From Candidatus Competibacteraceae bacterium (GTDB lineage: Bacteria > Pseudomonadota > Gammaproteobacteria > Competibacterales > Competibacteraceae): a stretch of 64,000 nucleotides of DNA. Each line of letters starts with the position of its first letter. Within the stretch, counting starts at the first letter, position 1. Of the stretch, positions 35,026 through 44,352 are shown piece by piece. Location: contig CP065007.1 in the NCBI GenBank assembly GCA_016699715.1, positions 3,049,001 to 3,113,000 on the forward strand. Reading direction: 5' to 3'. The notes under the pieces were generated by a model. The model was not told the origin of the DNA, did not search any database, and saw only the letters and a list, made by a program, of their open reading frames with translations. The position numbers were made by a program, and so were the translations under genes.

Positions 35026-37749
35026 TTACACTTTCTTGGGCAACTCCACGATAAAGGTCGTGCCTTGGCCGATCTCGCTTTCCACCCAGATATGGCCGCC
35101 GTGGTGCTCGACAATCTTCTGGCTGATCGGTAACCCCAGGCCGGTGCCTTTCGGCTTGCCGGCGTGCGCGTCGTTCACCTGGTGAAATTTTTCGAAAATC
35201 AGCTTGTGCTGGTCGTGCGCGATGCCAGGGCCGTTGTCGATCACCTCAATGCGCCAGCGGTCCACCACCGCCCGCAGGCGGATGGCGACCTCGCCACCCT
35301 GTTCCGGACAGAACTTGACGGCGTTCGACAGCAGGTTGATCAATACCTGGGTGAGCCGGTCATGATCGCCGGCGATGATGACCTCCTCATTACCCAAGTC
35401 CTCGTGCAGGGTGGCGCCCTTGTCGTTGAACAGCTGGCTGGTGGAGTTGATGGCGTCCTGGATCAGGCCTCGCAGGTCGATTTCGTCGATGGACCAGTCG
35501 ATTCGGCCGGAATCGATTTTGGCCATGTCCAGCACCTGGTTGATCAAGCGGGTCAGGCGCTCGCTCTCCTTGACGATGATGCTGAGAAATTTGCTGCGCT
35601 GCTCCACCTCCATGCCGGGGTTCGCCAGCAGGATCTCCGAGAAGGCGCGAATCGAGGTCAGCGGCGTGCGTAGTTCGTGGGTGACGGTGGAGATGAACTC
35701 GTCTTTCAAGCGGTCGAGTTCCCGCAACCGGTTGTTGGCTTCCCGCAGTTCGGCCGAGGCCGCTTCCAGCTCCCGCGATTGCTGTTCCAGCCGGCGACTG
35801 TATTCGATGACCTGGGTGCTCTCGTCGAGGATGGTCATCACCTCCTCGATGCTGAGCACCTCGCCCATCACGATCGACGAGATCATCACCCGGGCCGACG
35901 CCGCGCCGATCGCGCCGGCCAGCAAGCGTTCGGTGTAGTGAATCAACCGGGAATCCGCTTGCAGCGGGTAACCGCCGTGATCGCGGGCGTAACGGTCGAA
36001 CACTTCGCTGGCGCGCGCCGGACCCAGGAAGCGGGCCAACAGATCGTACAGCTCGGCGGTTTCCACCACGCCTCGCCACAGCAGCGCGTCGCCGTCGTGG
36101 CGCTCGCGCTTGAACACGTCGACGAACTGGCTGCCCTGCACCTGTTCGAGCGGGTCCGGCCGGCTCAGCAGCGAGCCGGTCACCAGCCCGCCGATGTTGA
36201 CCAGCATGCTCCAAAACACCGCGTGCATGTACTCATCCAGGTTCTCGAGGCCAAACAGCGCGTAGGGCTTGAGCAGTTCGATACCGAATGGTCCGGCTTC
36301 GATAAAACCGGTATCGAACCAGCCGGAGCGGGCCATGGCGGGCAATAGCAGGGTGTAGGCCCAGATCAGGAAACCGCCGCTCAACCCGATCAGTGCCCCC
36401 AGTCGATTGGCCCGCTTCCAGTACAGGCCGATCAGAATCGGCGGCGCGAACTGGGCGGCGGCGGCAAAGGACACCAGCCCGCTGGCGACCAGCGCATAGC
36501 TCTCGCCGATAAAGCGGAAATACAGGTAGCCGAGCAAGATGATCACGGCAATGCCGACACGGCGGATGCCGAGCAGCAGACCGGACAGATCGGTGCGACC
36601 GGCCAGCCAGCGGGGATTGGCGCGCAGCAGGATCGGCATCACCAGATCGTTGCAGACCATGGTGGACAGGGTGACCGTTTCGAACATGATCATGCTGGCG
36701 GCGGCCGACAGCCCCCCGAGAAACACCAGCAGTGCCAGAGTGGGCATGTGTTCGGCCATTGGCAGCGCCAGCACGAAGGTGTCGGCGTCCACGTTACCGT
36801 CGCTGAAAATCAGTCGTCCTCCCAGGGCGATTGGCAGCACGAACAGATTGATGGCGAACAGATAGAGCGGAAACAGCCAGATCGCCTTGCGAATGTGCGC
36901 TTCGTTGACGTTTTCCACCACCAGCACCTGGAACTGCCGGGGCAGGAACAGAAACGCCATCATCGACAGAAAAGTCAGCGATAGCCAGCCGCCGTAACCG
37001 CCTGGCACTACCTCGAAGCGCAGCAACGTCGCCAAATCCGGTTGCGCCGCCGCTTGCTGGAACAGATCGCCGGGGCCGCTGAAGATGACGAAAGTCACTA
37101 CCACGCCGACCAGCATGAAGGCCAACAGTTTGAGCAGGGATTCGAACGCCACCGCCGCCACCATTCCCTCGTGGCGTTCGGTGTTGTCGATATGCCGGGT
37201 GCCGAACAGGATGCTGAACACGATCAGCACCAGCGCCACGTACAACGTGGTGTCCATCCAGACCGGATGCTGAGCCGAGGCGGCCAACCGGGTGACTTCC
37301 GGATACTGGCGCAACAGGCTGAAGCTGGCGGCGATGGCTTTCAACTGGATGGAGATGTACGGCAGGATGCCGAGTATGACGATCACCGTCACCATCCCGG
37401 CCAGCAGGCCGCTCTTGCCATAGCGCGAGCCGATGAAATCGGCGATGGAGGTGATGCGATGGACCTTGGTGATACGCACGATGCGCCGCAGCACAAACCA
37501 GAACAGCACCGCCATCAGGGTAGGACCCAGATAAACCGGCAGGAAATCCACGCCGCTGGTGGCCGCCAGGCCGACGCTGCCATAAAAAGTCCAGGCCGTG
37601 CAGTAAATCGCCAGGGACAGGGTGTAGATATAGGGGTTGGCGATGATCGAACGGCCGCTATCGGCGCGCTGGTCGCCGTAATAGGCGACCCCGAACAGTA
37701 TGCCCATATAGGCCAGCGCGCTGGCGATGATGATCCCGTCGCCTAGCAT
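35026..37749 (-). CDS. sodium/solute symporter-histidine kinase fusion (CbrA-like)
   Basis: A 907-residue sensor. The first 500-540 residues form an SSS-type permease with about 13 helices (AYYGDQRADSGRSIIANPYIYTLSLAIYCTAWTFYGSVG), as in CbrA and PutP. A cytoplasmic linker and coiled coil (EQQSRELEAASAELREANNRLREL) lead to HisKA with FISTVTHELRTPLTSIRAFSE, phospho-His near residue 687. HATPase_c has NLLSNAVKFCPEQGG, DNGPGI and GTGLGLPISQKIVEHHGG. It ends after the ATPase with no receiver. It is preceded by a small membrane protein gene with one base between them. The ligand is unknown. Confidence 0.9.
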   Translation of the reverse strand: MLGDGIIIASALAYMGILFGVAYYGDQRADSGRSIIANPYIYTLSLAIYCTAWTFYGSVGLAATSGVDFLPVYLGPTLMAVLFWFVLRRIVRITKVHRITSIADFIGSRYGKSGLLAGMVTVIVILGILPYISIQLKAIAASFSLLRQYPEVTRLAASAQHPVWMDTTLYVALVLIVFSILFGTRHIDNTERHEGMVAAVAFESLLKLLAFMLVGVVVTFVIFSGPGDLFQQAAAQPDLATLLRFEVVPGGYGGWLSLTFLSMMAFLFLPRQFQVLVVENVNEAHIRKAIWLFPLYLFAINLFVLPIALGGRLIFSDGNVDADTFVLALPMAEHMPTLALLVFLGGLSAAASMIMFETVTLSTMVCNDLVMPILLRANPRWLAGRTDLSGLLLGIRRVGIAVIILLGYLYFRFIGESYALVASGLVSFAAAAQFAPPILIGLYWKRANRLGALIGLSGGFLIWAYTLLLPAMARSGWFDTGFIEAGPFGIELLKPYALFGLENLDEYMHAVFWSMLVNIGGLVTGSLLSRPDPLEQVQGSQFVDVFKRERHDGDALLWRGVVETAELYDLLARFLGPARASEVFDRYARDHGGYPLQADSRLIHYTERLLAGAIGAASARVMISSIVMGEVLSIEEVMTILDESTQVIEYSRRLEQQSRELEAASAELREANNRLRELDRLKDEFISTVTHELRTPLTSIRAFSEILLANPGMEVEQRSKFLSIIVKESERLTRLINQVLDMAKIDSGRIDWSIDEIDLRGLIQDAINSTSQLFNDKGATLHEDLGNEEVIIAGDHDRLTQVLINLLSNAVKFCPEQGGEVAIRLRAVVDRWRIEVIDNGPGIAHDQHKLIFEKFHQVNDAHAGKPKGTGLGLPISQKIVEHHGGHIWVESEIGQGTTFIVELPKKV

Positions 37750-37750
37750 G

Positions 37751-38059
37751 TCAGGGTGGCTCCTTCACTCCGGTGCCACCGGAATCCCGCGAATGAGCGG
37801 CGGCATCCGACGACGGGGTATTTTTCGGCGAGGGGGGCAGGGGTTTGGGCGGTTCGCCCGGTTCGCGGATTTCCGAATGTTCCACCACCACGATCAGCAG
37901 GACGATGATAACCAGCCACGCCAGATACAGATAGCAATACAGCAGCGGGATGCCGAACGGCGCCCACGCCCGATCGAACAGATCCAATAGCGGATAGTTG
38001 AGTGCGATCACTCCACCGACGAACAAGATAACGATGTGTTCCCTGGATTGTTGTCGCAT
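37751..38059 (-). CDS. small membrane protein upstream of the CbrA-like kinase
   Basis: A 102-residue protein with two hydrophobic helices: VILFVGGVIALNYPLLDLF, then a segment around FGIPLLYCYLYLAWLVIIVLLI. A Pro/Ser-rich hydrophilic tail follows. Its stop lies one base before the ATG of the kinase gene, so translation is coupled. This is the arrangement of the CbrX small protein and CbrA in pseudomonads, so a CbrX-like partner is the best inference. Confidence 0.65.
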   Translation of the reverse strand: MRQQSREHIVILFVGGVIALNYPLLDLFDRAWAPFGIPLLYCYLYLAWLVIIVLLIVVVEHSEIREPGEPPKPLPPSPKNTPSSDAAAHSRDSGGTGVKEPP

Positions 38060-38148
38060 GGTAAGGGGACAGGTTTCAGGGTTTCAGGGTTTGGAGGCGG
38101 ACGTTGGAGGATGGCGTTTTCGCACCCCGCGCCCGTCCCCGGTGACTG

Positions 38149-40245
38149 TTAAAAATTCGCCTGGGTCTTGCGGATTTCCACCATCTTGTCGGAGGCTTCC
38201 AGCGCTTGACCCAGGGTTTGGACGCCCTGTGCTTCCAGTAGATCGAGCAGCTTGAGAAACACCTGGGCGGTCACCAGCGAATCGCCCAGCGCGGTATGAC
38301 GGTCGTGTATGTCCACCCCCAGCCGGTCGGCGATGGCGTCCAGATTATGATCGTCGGTGTAATCGTGCAGGTAGCCGGACAGCAGCAAAGTGTCCAGCAC
38401 CGGGTTGCCGAAGCGCACGCCGGTTTTCCGTTCCTTCAGTTTGAGGAACCTCATGTCGAAGGCGGCGTTGTGCGCCACCAGCACGGTGCGGTCGTCGCCG
38501 ACGAAGGAGCGGAACTGGGGCAGCACGATCTCGATGCCGGGCTTGTCCGTGATCATGTCGTCGGTGATGCCGTGGAAGCGGATGGAGGCCTTGGGAATCG
38601 GCCGGCCGGGGTTGACCAATTGGTCGAAGTGCTCGCCCGCCAGCATCCGGCGGTTGACGATGCGCACGCCGGCGATCTGGATGATCTCGTCGCCCTTGGA
38701 GGGCGACAGCCCGGTGGTTTCGGTGTCGAAGACCACGTAGGTCAAGGCCGCCAGCGGATAATTGACCAAGTCGCCCCATTCTTCCAGGTTCTCGGCCAAG
38801 GAGAAATCATAGAACTCCGGCCGGTCCGGCAGGGCTTCGGCCGGTTCCCGCCACTGGCGCGAGGATGCCGGCAGCGGCATCCGCAGCAGGGCGTGGCCCG
38901 CCCGGCGGTGGGATTGGCTCCACAGGTCGCTGTTGTGCCGCCGCAGCACTTCACCGACCGTGGTTTCGCCCACCAGATCCTGAACATGCTCGTTCAGCCA
39001 GTCTTCCAGCCGATTGGTGGGCACCGGCTGACCCGGCCAGATGATGTCCAGATAGACGCGGCGGTTGCCCAGCAGACATTCAATCTCGAAATCATCGCCG
39101 AGTTCGTGGGTGCGCAATTGTTCGAGCAGGTGTTCGAGCAGCAGCATGATCGAGTGGTTGTCCACGTTCAGCCACAGCGGTATGCCCACCATCTTGACCT
39201 TCGGACCCGCGCACTGCTCCAAGTGATGGATGACGGCCCCGATCAGATCGGCGGAATAGACGTCGTTCATCGGCCAGCGGCTGGCATAAAGTTTGCGCAG
39301 GTCAAGCGTCAGCTCCTGCAAGCGTTGACTGAGGCGCTCGCTCTCTTCGACGATCACCCGCTGGAAAGCTTCCCGCTGCGTCGGGCCCATGCTGGCGAAA
39401 TTCATGACGTTTTCCGCCGCCGCCCGCAGGTTGGCCAGTGGCTGGCGCAGGTCCTCGGTGCGGGTCTTGAGCAGCGAGCGGTCCATCTGCTGGGTGATGT
39501 CGCGGAAGGTGATAACGAAGGCGGCGCCCCGCTCGCCGGCGCCCGGCAGCAGGCTCATCCGGCAGTGGAACAGGGTCTCGTCGTTGACGGTGGCGCACAC
39601 GAATTCGGCGTCGCCGGGCGGTTTGCCGTCGCTGCTGTTCTGTTGGCGGAAGCGCAGCAGTTGCAGGGTGCTTTCGAGCGGCGCGCGGGTCCATAGGTCG
39701 TACAGCGGCCGGCCCAGCCCCAGCGCCTCGCGGTTGGGCAGCAGTTTCACCGCCGCTGGATTGTAAAGCAGGATGCGCGCCTCACCGTCGCAGACCAGCA
39801 CGCCCTCGGACAATTCCCGTAGCACGGTTTCCAGTCGGGCTTTTTGCTCTTCGATTTCCTGGGTGCCGATGGCGGTGGCGGCGGCGACCTCGCGCCGGGC
39901 CTTGTGCAGCGCCTCGCCCAGTTCCAGCAGCATGGTCGGAAAAGCGCCCAACCAGTGTTGGCGCGGCAGTTCCAGCACATAACCGGGATTGCTGCGGGTG
40001 ATGATTCGGGCACCGCGGGCCATGGCGCCGAGGGGGATAAAGCAATACCAGTCGAGCATCGCCCAAATCGTCGTGATCACGCCGACGATGGCGAAGACGG
40101 CCAGCATCAGCCATAGCAGAGTCTGATCGCGCTGGCCGGGGTCCGGCACTACTTGATGAATTTGCCAGCCCAGCCAAGTCAGGGAGGCCAGCGTCAGGAC
40201 GACCGGAACCAGCCACAACAGCCAGAGCTTGGTCCGATAGCGCAT
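38149..40245 (-). CDS. membrane PAS/degenerate-kinase protein fused to a DnaQ-type 3'-5' exonuclease
   Basis: A 698-residue fusion. Two N-terminal helices (about 8-30 and 43-66) are followed by a HAMP/coiled region, a PAS domain (SEGVLVCDGEARILLYNPAAV, about 150-260) and a HisKA-like segment. In that segment TEDLRQPLANL (about 262) replaces the usual SHELRxPL, so the phospho-His is absent. A kinase-ATPase-like fold without clear N and G boxes follows. The C-terminal exonuclease is intact: VVFDTETTGLSP (about 507), VAHNAAFDMRFL and HTALGDSLVTAQ (about 649). Its role may be membrane-linked nucleic-acid processing. It is 8 bp from the lone receiver gene. Confidence 0.85.
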   Translation of the reverse strand: MRYRTKLWLLWLVPVVLTLASLTWLGWQIHQVVPDPGQRDQTLLWLMLAVFAIVGVITTIWAMLDWYCFIPLGAMARGARIITRSNPGYVLELPRQHWLGAFPTMLLELGEALHKARREVAAATAIGTQEIEEQKARLETVLRELSEGVLVCDGEARILLYNPAAVKLLPNREALGLGRPLYDLWTRAPLESTLQLLRFRQQNSSDGKPPGDAEFVCATVNDETLFHCRMSLLPGAGERGAAFVITFRDITQQMDRSLLKTRTEDLRQPLANLRAAAENVMNFASMGPTQREAFQRVIVEESERLSQRLQELTLDLRKLYASRWPMNDVYSADLIGAVIHHLEQCAGPKVKMVGIPLWLNVDNHSIMLLLEHLLEQLRTHELGDDFEIECLLGNRRVYLDIIWPGQPVPTNRLEDWLNEHVQDLVGETTVGEVLRRHNSDLWSQSHRRAGHALLRMPLPASSRQWREPAEALPDRPEFYDFSLAENLEEWGDLVNYPLAALTYVVFDTETTGLSPSKGDEIIQIAGVRIVNRRMLAGEHFDQLVNPGRPIPKASIRFHGITDDMITDKPGIEIVLPQFRSFVGDDRTVLVAHNAAFDMRFLKLKERKTGVRFGNPVLDTLLLSGYLHDYTDDHNLDAIADRLGVDIHDRHTALGDSLVTAQVFLKLLDLLEAQGVQTLGQALEASDKMVEIRKTQANF

Positions 40246-40253
40246 GATGATTT

Positions 40254-40628
40254 TTAGCCTGCTTCCGCCAGCAACTCGCGAACGCGTTCCACCACTTCCT
40301 GGGTCGAGAAGGGCTTGGTGATGTAGTCATCCGCGCCGAGCGCCAGCCCTTTTTCCCGTTCGACCTCGCGGCCCTTGGCGGTCAGCATGACGATGCGGAC
40401 GCTCTTCCAGTCCGGGTTGGCGCGAATGGCCTGGCAGACTTCGTAGCCGTTCTTGCGCGGCATCATCACATCGAGCAACACCAGATCGGGTTGCTCGGCG
40501 GCGATGGCGGCTAGCGCGGCCTCGCCGTCCGCGGCGGTCCGTACCTGGAACCCCGCCTGTTTCATCAGGAATTCCAACGAGAGGACGATGTTTGGCTCAT
40601 CGTCCACCACCAAAATCTTGTTCGCCAT
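40254..40628 (-). CDS. single-domain response regulator (CheY-like)
   Basis: A 124-residue receiver domain starting MANKILVVDDEPNIVLSLEFLM, with the acidic pocket DDE, the phospho-Asp in LVLLDVMMPRKNGYE, the Thr in VMLTAKG and the Lys in DYITKPF. It has no output domain. ATG 40628 is chosen over an upstream frame because it gives the usual receiver N-terminus. It lies directly upstream of the PAS-exonuclease gene, suggesting joint function, perhaps with the CbrA-like kinase as donor. Confidence 0.92.
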   Translation of the reverse strand: MANKILVVDDEPNIVLSLEFLMKQAGFQVRTAADGEAALAAIAAEQPDLVLLDVMMPRKNGYEVCQAIRANPDWKSVRIVMLTAKGREVEREKGLALGADDYITKPFSTQEVVERVRELLAEAG

Positions 40629-40677
40629 ATCCGCTCCCCTGAGCAACCAGGACTTTTTCAGTTCGCCATCGCCAAAT

Positions 40678-41001
40678 TCATGGCTTTTCCGCGCCGCCAC
40701 GCGTCACGCCGCTCTCTCGGGTCGCCGGCGATGGGTCGGTCTTCTTGCTGGGTTCGTCCTTGCTTGGAACGGCGCTGGCCTTGGCAACCGCTTCCCAGAA
40801 TTTCTGCACCATTTCCATCGAGTGGAACTGGGCGGGTAACAGCGGTTTTAACAGGCCGAGGGAGTCGAAGTTGATCACGCCACGCTGCACGTTGTCGCGC
40901 AGGACCTGCATCATCTCGTCGTGTAGGGGTTGGACGTTGGGCAAGCCCAGAAACTCGCGCATTTCCTGGGCGGTGGCTTCAACGCTGACATTGACTTTCA
41001 T
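40678..41001 (-). CDS. DUF6489-like small protein
   Basis: A 107-residue protein starting MKVNVSVEATAQEMREFLGLPNVQPLHDEMMQ, a pattern I associate with the DUF6489 family, with a central LLKPLLPAQFHSMEMVQKFWE and a disordered basic tail. No catalytic motif is seen. It is upstream of the receiver gene on the same strand with a 49-bp gap. The function is unknown. Confidence 0.6.
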   Translation of the reverse strand: MKVNVSVEATAQEMREFLGLPNVQPLHDEMMQVLRDNVQRGVINFDSLGLLKPLLPAQFHSMEMVQKFWEAVAKASAVPSKDEPSKKTDPSPATRESGVTRGGAEKP

Positions 41002-41169
41002 CGAGAGGCTTCCTCGTGCATCGGGATCGCGGGTCTCGCCACCGAAGGCTGAGTATGGAGGCGGACTACTGAATTCTGGGAAAGAATAGCAGGAATAGCG
41101 TTCCCGGTCTTCCGGTCGGACGAGGCGCGGGCAACTTTCCGTTGGGTCCCACAGAGCGAAGTCGATCTC

Positions 41170-43068
41170 TCAGCCGTCGCCAGCGGCATTTTGGCGGCCC
41201 CGGCCACGCTTGAGGTGCACCAGCAGCAGGGAAACGGCGGCGGGGGTCATGCCCGGAATCCGGCCGGCCTGGCCCAAGGTGTGAGGCCGGTGGCGCTCCA
41301 GTTTCTCCCGCACCTCCCGCGACAGGCCGCGCACCTCGGCGTAGTCGAGCGTCGGTGGCAAGCTCAGGTGCTCCTGGCGGCGCTGGCGTTCGATTTCCTC
41401 GCGTTGCCGCTCGATATAACCGGCGTACTTGGCCTGGATCTCCACCTGTTCGGCGACCTGGGGATCAGGTTCGCCGGGACCGATACCGGGCAGGCGCATC
41501 AGGTTTTCATAGCTCACCTCGGGTCGGCGCAACAGTTCGGCCGCGCGGCTTTCCCGGGCCAGCGGCCCGCCCAGCAGCCATTCGGCATCGGTTTCGGCAA
41601 GCTGGCCAGGCCGCACCCAGATTTCGCGCAGCCGCTGGCTTTCCCGTTCGATCGCTTCATGTTTGGTTTCGAAGGCTCGCCAGCGCACGTCATCCACTAA
41701 ACCCAAGCGGTGGCCGATCGCGGTCAAGCGCAGATCGGCGTTGTCCTCGCGCAGCAGCAGGCGATATTCGGCGCGGCTGGTGAACATCCGGTACGGTTCG
41801 CTGGCGCCACGGGTGATCAGATCGTCGATCAGCACACCAAGGTAGGCTTCGTCGCGGTTCGGCCACCACGGCGCTTCGCCGCGCGCGAACAGGCCGGCGT
41901 TGAGGCCGGCGAGCAGCCCCTGCGCGGCGGCTTCCTCGTAACCGGTGGTGCCGTTGATCTGGCCGGCGAAGAACAGACCTTGAATGGAACGGGTTTGCAA
42001 CGAATGGTCGAGGTCGCGCGGGTCGAAAAAATCGTACTCGATGGCGTAGCCGGGCCGGGTGAGATGCGCGTTTTCCAGGCCCCGGATCGAGCGGACCAGA
42101 GCGTGCTGGATGTCGAACGGCAGGCTGGTGGAGATACCGTTGGGATAGATCTCGTGAGTCTGCAAGCCTTCCGGTTCCAGGAAGATCTGGTGCGAGTCCT
42201 TGTCGGCGAAGCGGTGGATTTTGTCCTCGATCGACGGGCAGTAACGCGGCCCGACCCCTTCGATCACGCCGGTGTACATCGGTGAGCGATCCAGGCCGCC
42301 ACGGATGATGTCGTGGGTGCGCGAGTTGGTTTGGGTGATCCAGCAGGACACCTGCGGCGGGTGTTCGTCCACCGTGCCGAGATGGGAAAACACCGGGCAA
42401 GGGTCATCGCCCGGCTGTTCGGTCAATGGCGAGAAATCGATGCTTCGCCCGTCCAGGCGCGGCGGGGTGCCGGTCTTGAGTCGGCTGACCCGCAGCGGCA
42501 GTTCGCGCAGCCGGGCCGCCAAAGCGTTGGCTGGCGGATCGCCGGCACGGCCACCCTCGTAGTTCGTCAGCCCGACGTGGATGCGTCCGGCCAGAAAGGT
42601 GCCGGCGGTGAGCACCACCGCGCCGGCGGCAAAGCGAATGCCGGTCTGCGTGATCACGCCGGTCACCCGTTCGCCTTCGAGCGTCAGGTCGGCGGCGGCC
42701 TGCTGGAAGACATGCAGGTTCGGCTGGTTCTCGATCAGGGTCCGCACCGCCGCCCGGTACAGCGCCCGGTCGGCCTGGCAGCGGGTGGCGCGCACCGCCG
42801 GCCCTTTGCGACTGTTAAGGATGCGAAACTGAATGCCGGCCCGGTCGGCGGCGTGGGCCATGACGCCGCCGAGGGCATCGACCTCCCGGACCAGGTGACC
42901 CTTGCCGATGCCGCCGATGGCCGGGTTGCAGCTCATCGCGCCTACGGTTTCGATGGTGTGGGTCAGCAGCAGGGTGCGCAGGCCCATCCGTGCCGCGGCC
43001 ATGCTGGCTTCGGTGCCGGCGTGGCCGCCGCCGATCACGATGACGTCGAAGGGTTCGGGGTAATGCAT
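41170..43068 (-). CDS. mnmG: tRNA uridine-5-carboxymethylaminomethyl modification enzyme MnmG
   Basis: FAD-dependent partner of MnmE in wobble-uridine modification. The 632-residue product starts MHYPEPFDVIVIGGGHAGTEAS (dinucleotide-binding GxGxxG). It has NPAIGGIGKGHLVREVDALGG, GPAVRATRCQADR, VSCWITQTN (with the conserved Cys) and FFAGQINGTTGYEEAAAQGL, and ends in the helical C-terminal domain that binds MnmE. ATG 43068 has GGAG eight bases upstream; a GTG at 43077 would overlap the preceding gene as GTGA. It is not followed by rsmG or parAB as in many relatives. Confidence 0.96.
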   Translation of the reverse strand: MHYPEPFDVIVIGGGHAGTEASMAAARMGLRTLLLTHTIETVGAMSCNPAIGGIGKGHLVREVDALGGVMAHAADRAGIQFRILNSRKGPAVRATRCQADRALYRAAVRTLIENQPNLHVFQQAAADLTLEGERVTGVITQTGIRFAAGAVVLTAGTFLAGRIHVGLTNYEGGRAGDPPANALAARLRELPLRVSRLKTGTPPRLDGRSIDFSPLTEQPGDDPCPVFSHLGTVDEHPPQVSCWITQTNSRTHDIIRGGLDRSPMYTGVIEGVGPRYCPSIEDKIHRFADKDSHQIFLEPEGLQTHEIYPNGISTSLPFDIQHALVRSIRGLENAHLTRPGYAIEYDFFDPRDLDHSLQTRSIQGLFFAGQINGTTGYEEAAAQGLLAGLNAGLFARGEAPWWPNRDEAYLGVLIDDLITRGASEPYRMFTSRAEYRLLLREDNADLRLTAIGHRLGLVDDVRWRAFETKHEAIERESQRLREIWVRPGQLAETDAEWLLGGPLARESRAAELLRRPEVSYENLMRLPGIGPGEPDPQVAEQVEIQAKYAGYIERQREEIERQRRQEHLSLPPTLDYAEVRGLSREVREKLERHRPHTLGQAGRIPGMTPAAVSLLLVHLKRGRGRQNAAGDG

Positions 43069-43073
43069 GACGG

Positions 43074-44048
43074 TCACTCCGGCAGTGGTAGTTGCACGGC
43101 GTAATTGGACACCGGCAACGCCACGGTAATCACGCCCTCCTTGGCGAGAAAGTGGGCAAAGCGCTTGTAACGGACTTCGTCCAGCGCCGCTGGCCGGCGC
43201 GCCAGGTGCGGCAAGGTATCGCGCCAGATACGTCGATTCAATTCGTTGTCCAAGTCCTTATGGTTGGCGATGAATGCGTGCCAGGCGTCGTCGGGGTGGT
43301 TGACGATGTAGAGCGTCGCCTGCTCCAGCGCGGTCAGAAAGCGCCGCGGCCGAGGGTCGTTGAGCCGGTCGCGGGCGGCCACCAGCACCAGTTCGTCGTA
43401 GGAGGGTACGCCTTCTTCCTCCGGATAGAAGGCCCGACCCGGTTTTTTGGCCAGGTCCATTTGGTTCAATATGACATTGCGGGATACGCCGATCACCGCA
43501 TCCACCTGTCCCGACAGCAGCGCCGACGACGGCGAGGCGCCGACATCGACCAGGGTCACCCCCTCCGGTTGGAGCTTCGCTTGCGCCAGCAACGTCTTGA
43601 GCAGTGCCTTCTCGAATCCCGTTACCGAATAGCCGAGCTTGCGGCCCTTGAGCTCGGCCAGGGTTTTGATTGGACCCTTTTGCAACACGACCAGCGCGTT
43701 CAGCGGCGTGGCCACCAGCGTGCCGATGCGTTTGAGCGGCAGGCCGGCGTTGACGTGGATGTGCAACTGCGGTTGGGAGCTCAGCGCCAGATCCGCCTTG
43801 TTGGCGGCGACCAGTTTGGACGGGTCGTTGGGGTCGATCGGCGTTTGTAGTTCGACCTCCAGATTCTGAGCGGCGAAAAAGCCTTTTTCCAGCGCCACCA
43901 CCAGTGCGGCATGGTCGGGATTCACCAACTGATCGAGCATCACGATGAGCTTGTTCTTGGCGGCGCTGGGTGGGTCTGCGGCTCGGGCGGCTAGTGCTAG
44001 AACAGTCAACCCAAGCAATAACAGCAAGGCGCGAACAGCTTTTGACAT
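43074..44048 (-). CDS. NMT1/ThiY-like periplasmic substrate-binding protein, orphan
   Basis: About 324 residues. It has a signal peptide (hydrophobic LLLLLGLTVLALAARA, cleavage after the alanines) and a type II periplasmic binding fold: KLIVMLDQLVNPDHAALVVALEKGFFAAQNLEVELQTP, then KADLALSSQPQLHIHVNAGLPLK, and later GYSVTGFEKALLKTLL. This is the NMT1/THI5-like pattern used by transporters of thiamine precursors, nitrate or sulfonates. No permease or ATPase gene is nearby. Its stop is adjacent to the mnmG start. The start could also be 44057 or 44066. Confidence 0.75.
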   Translation of the reverse strand: MSKAVRALLLLLGLTVLALAARAADPPSAAKNKLIVMLDQLVNPDHAALVVALEKGFFAAQNLEVELQTPIDPNDPSKLVAANKADLALSSQPQLHIHVNAGLPLKRIGTLVATPLNALVVLQKGPIKTLAELKGRKLGYSVTGFEKALLKTLLAQAKLQPEGVTLVDVGASPSSALLSGQVDAVIGVSRNVILNQMDLAKKPGRAFYPEEEGVPSYDELVLVAARDRLNDPRPRRFLTALEQATLYIVNHPDDAWHAFIANHKDLDNELNRRIWRDTLPHLARRPAALDEVRYKRFAHFLAKEGVITVALPVSNYAVQLPLPE

Positions 44049-44352
44049 GTCATTCATCCCATCCAATCATTGATCGATTCCAGTATTCAGGAGGGCTCGC
44101 AAGATGCGAGCCATGGCGCGGACCGGTCATTCTTCAACTTGTTTTGTAAGGCGGTCAAGGTGTGCGGTCGGGTTCAGAAAATCTTGGCCGTGGCGTGATC
44201 ACCGGCGCGACTCATTATAAAAAAAGGGAATAAATATATAGATATTAATTCCTTTTGGATTTATAGAGTTTGTTGCTAATTTATCGACGAAAAGTCGGGC
44301 ATGCGAGCAAGCGCTTCCCTATCCTTAGTCGGAACGAACAAGGAAACACGCG

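Noticed and set aside
38296..39696. 466-codon plus-strand ORF opposite the PAS-exonuclease gene
   Set aside because: Antisense shadow; the minus-strand frame has continuous recognisable domains.
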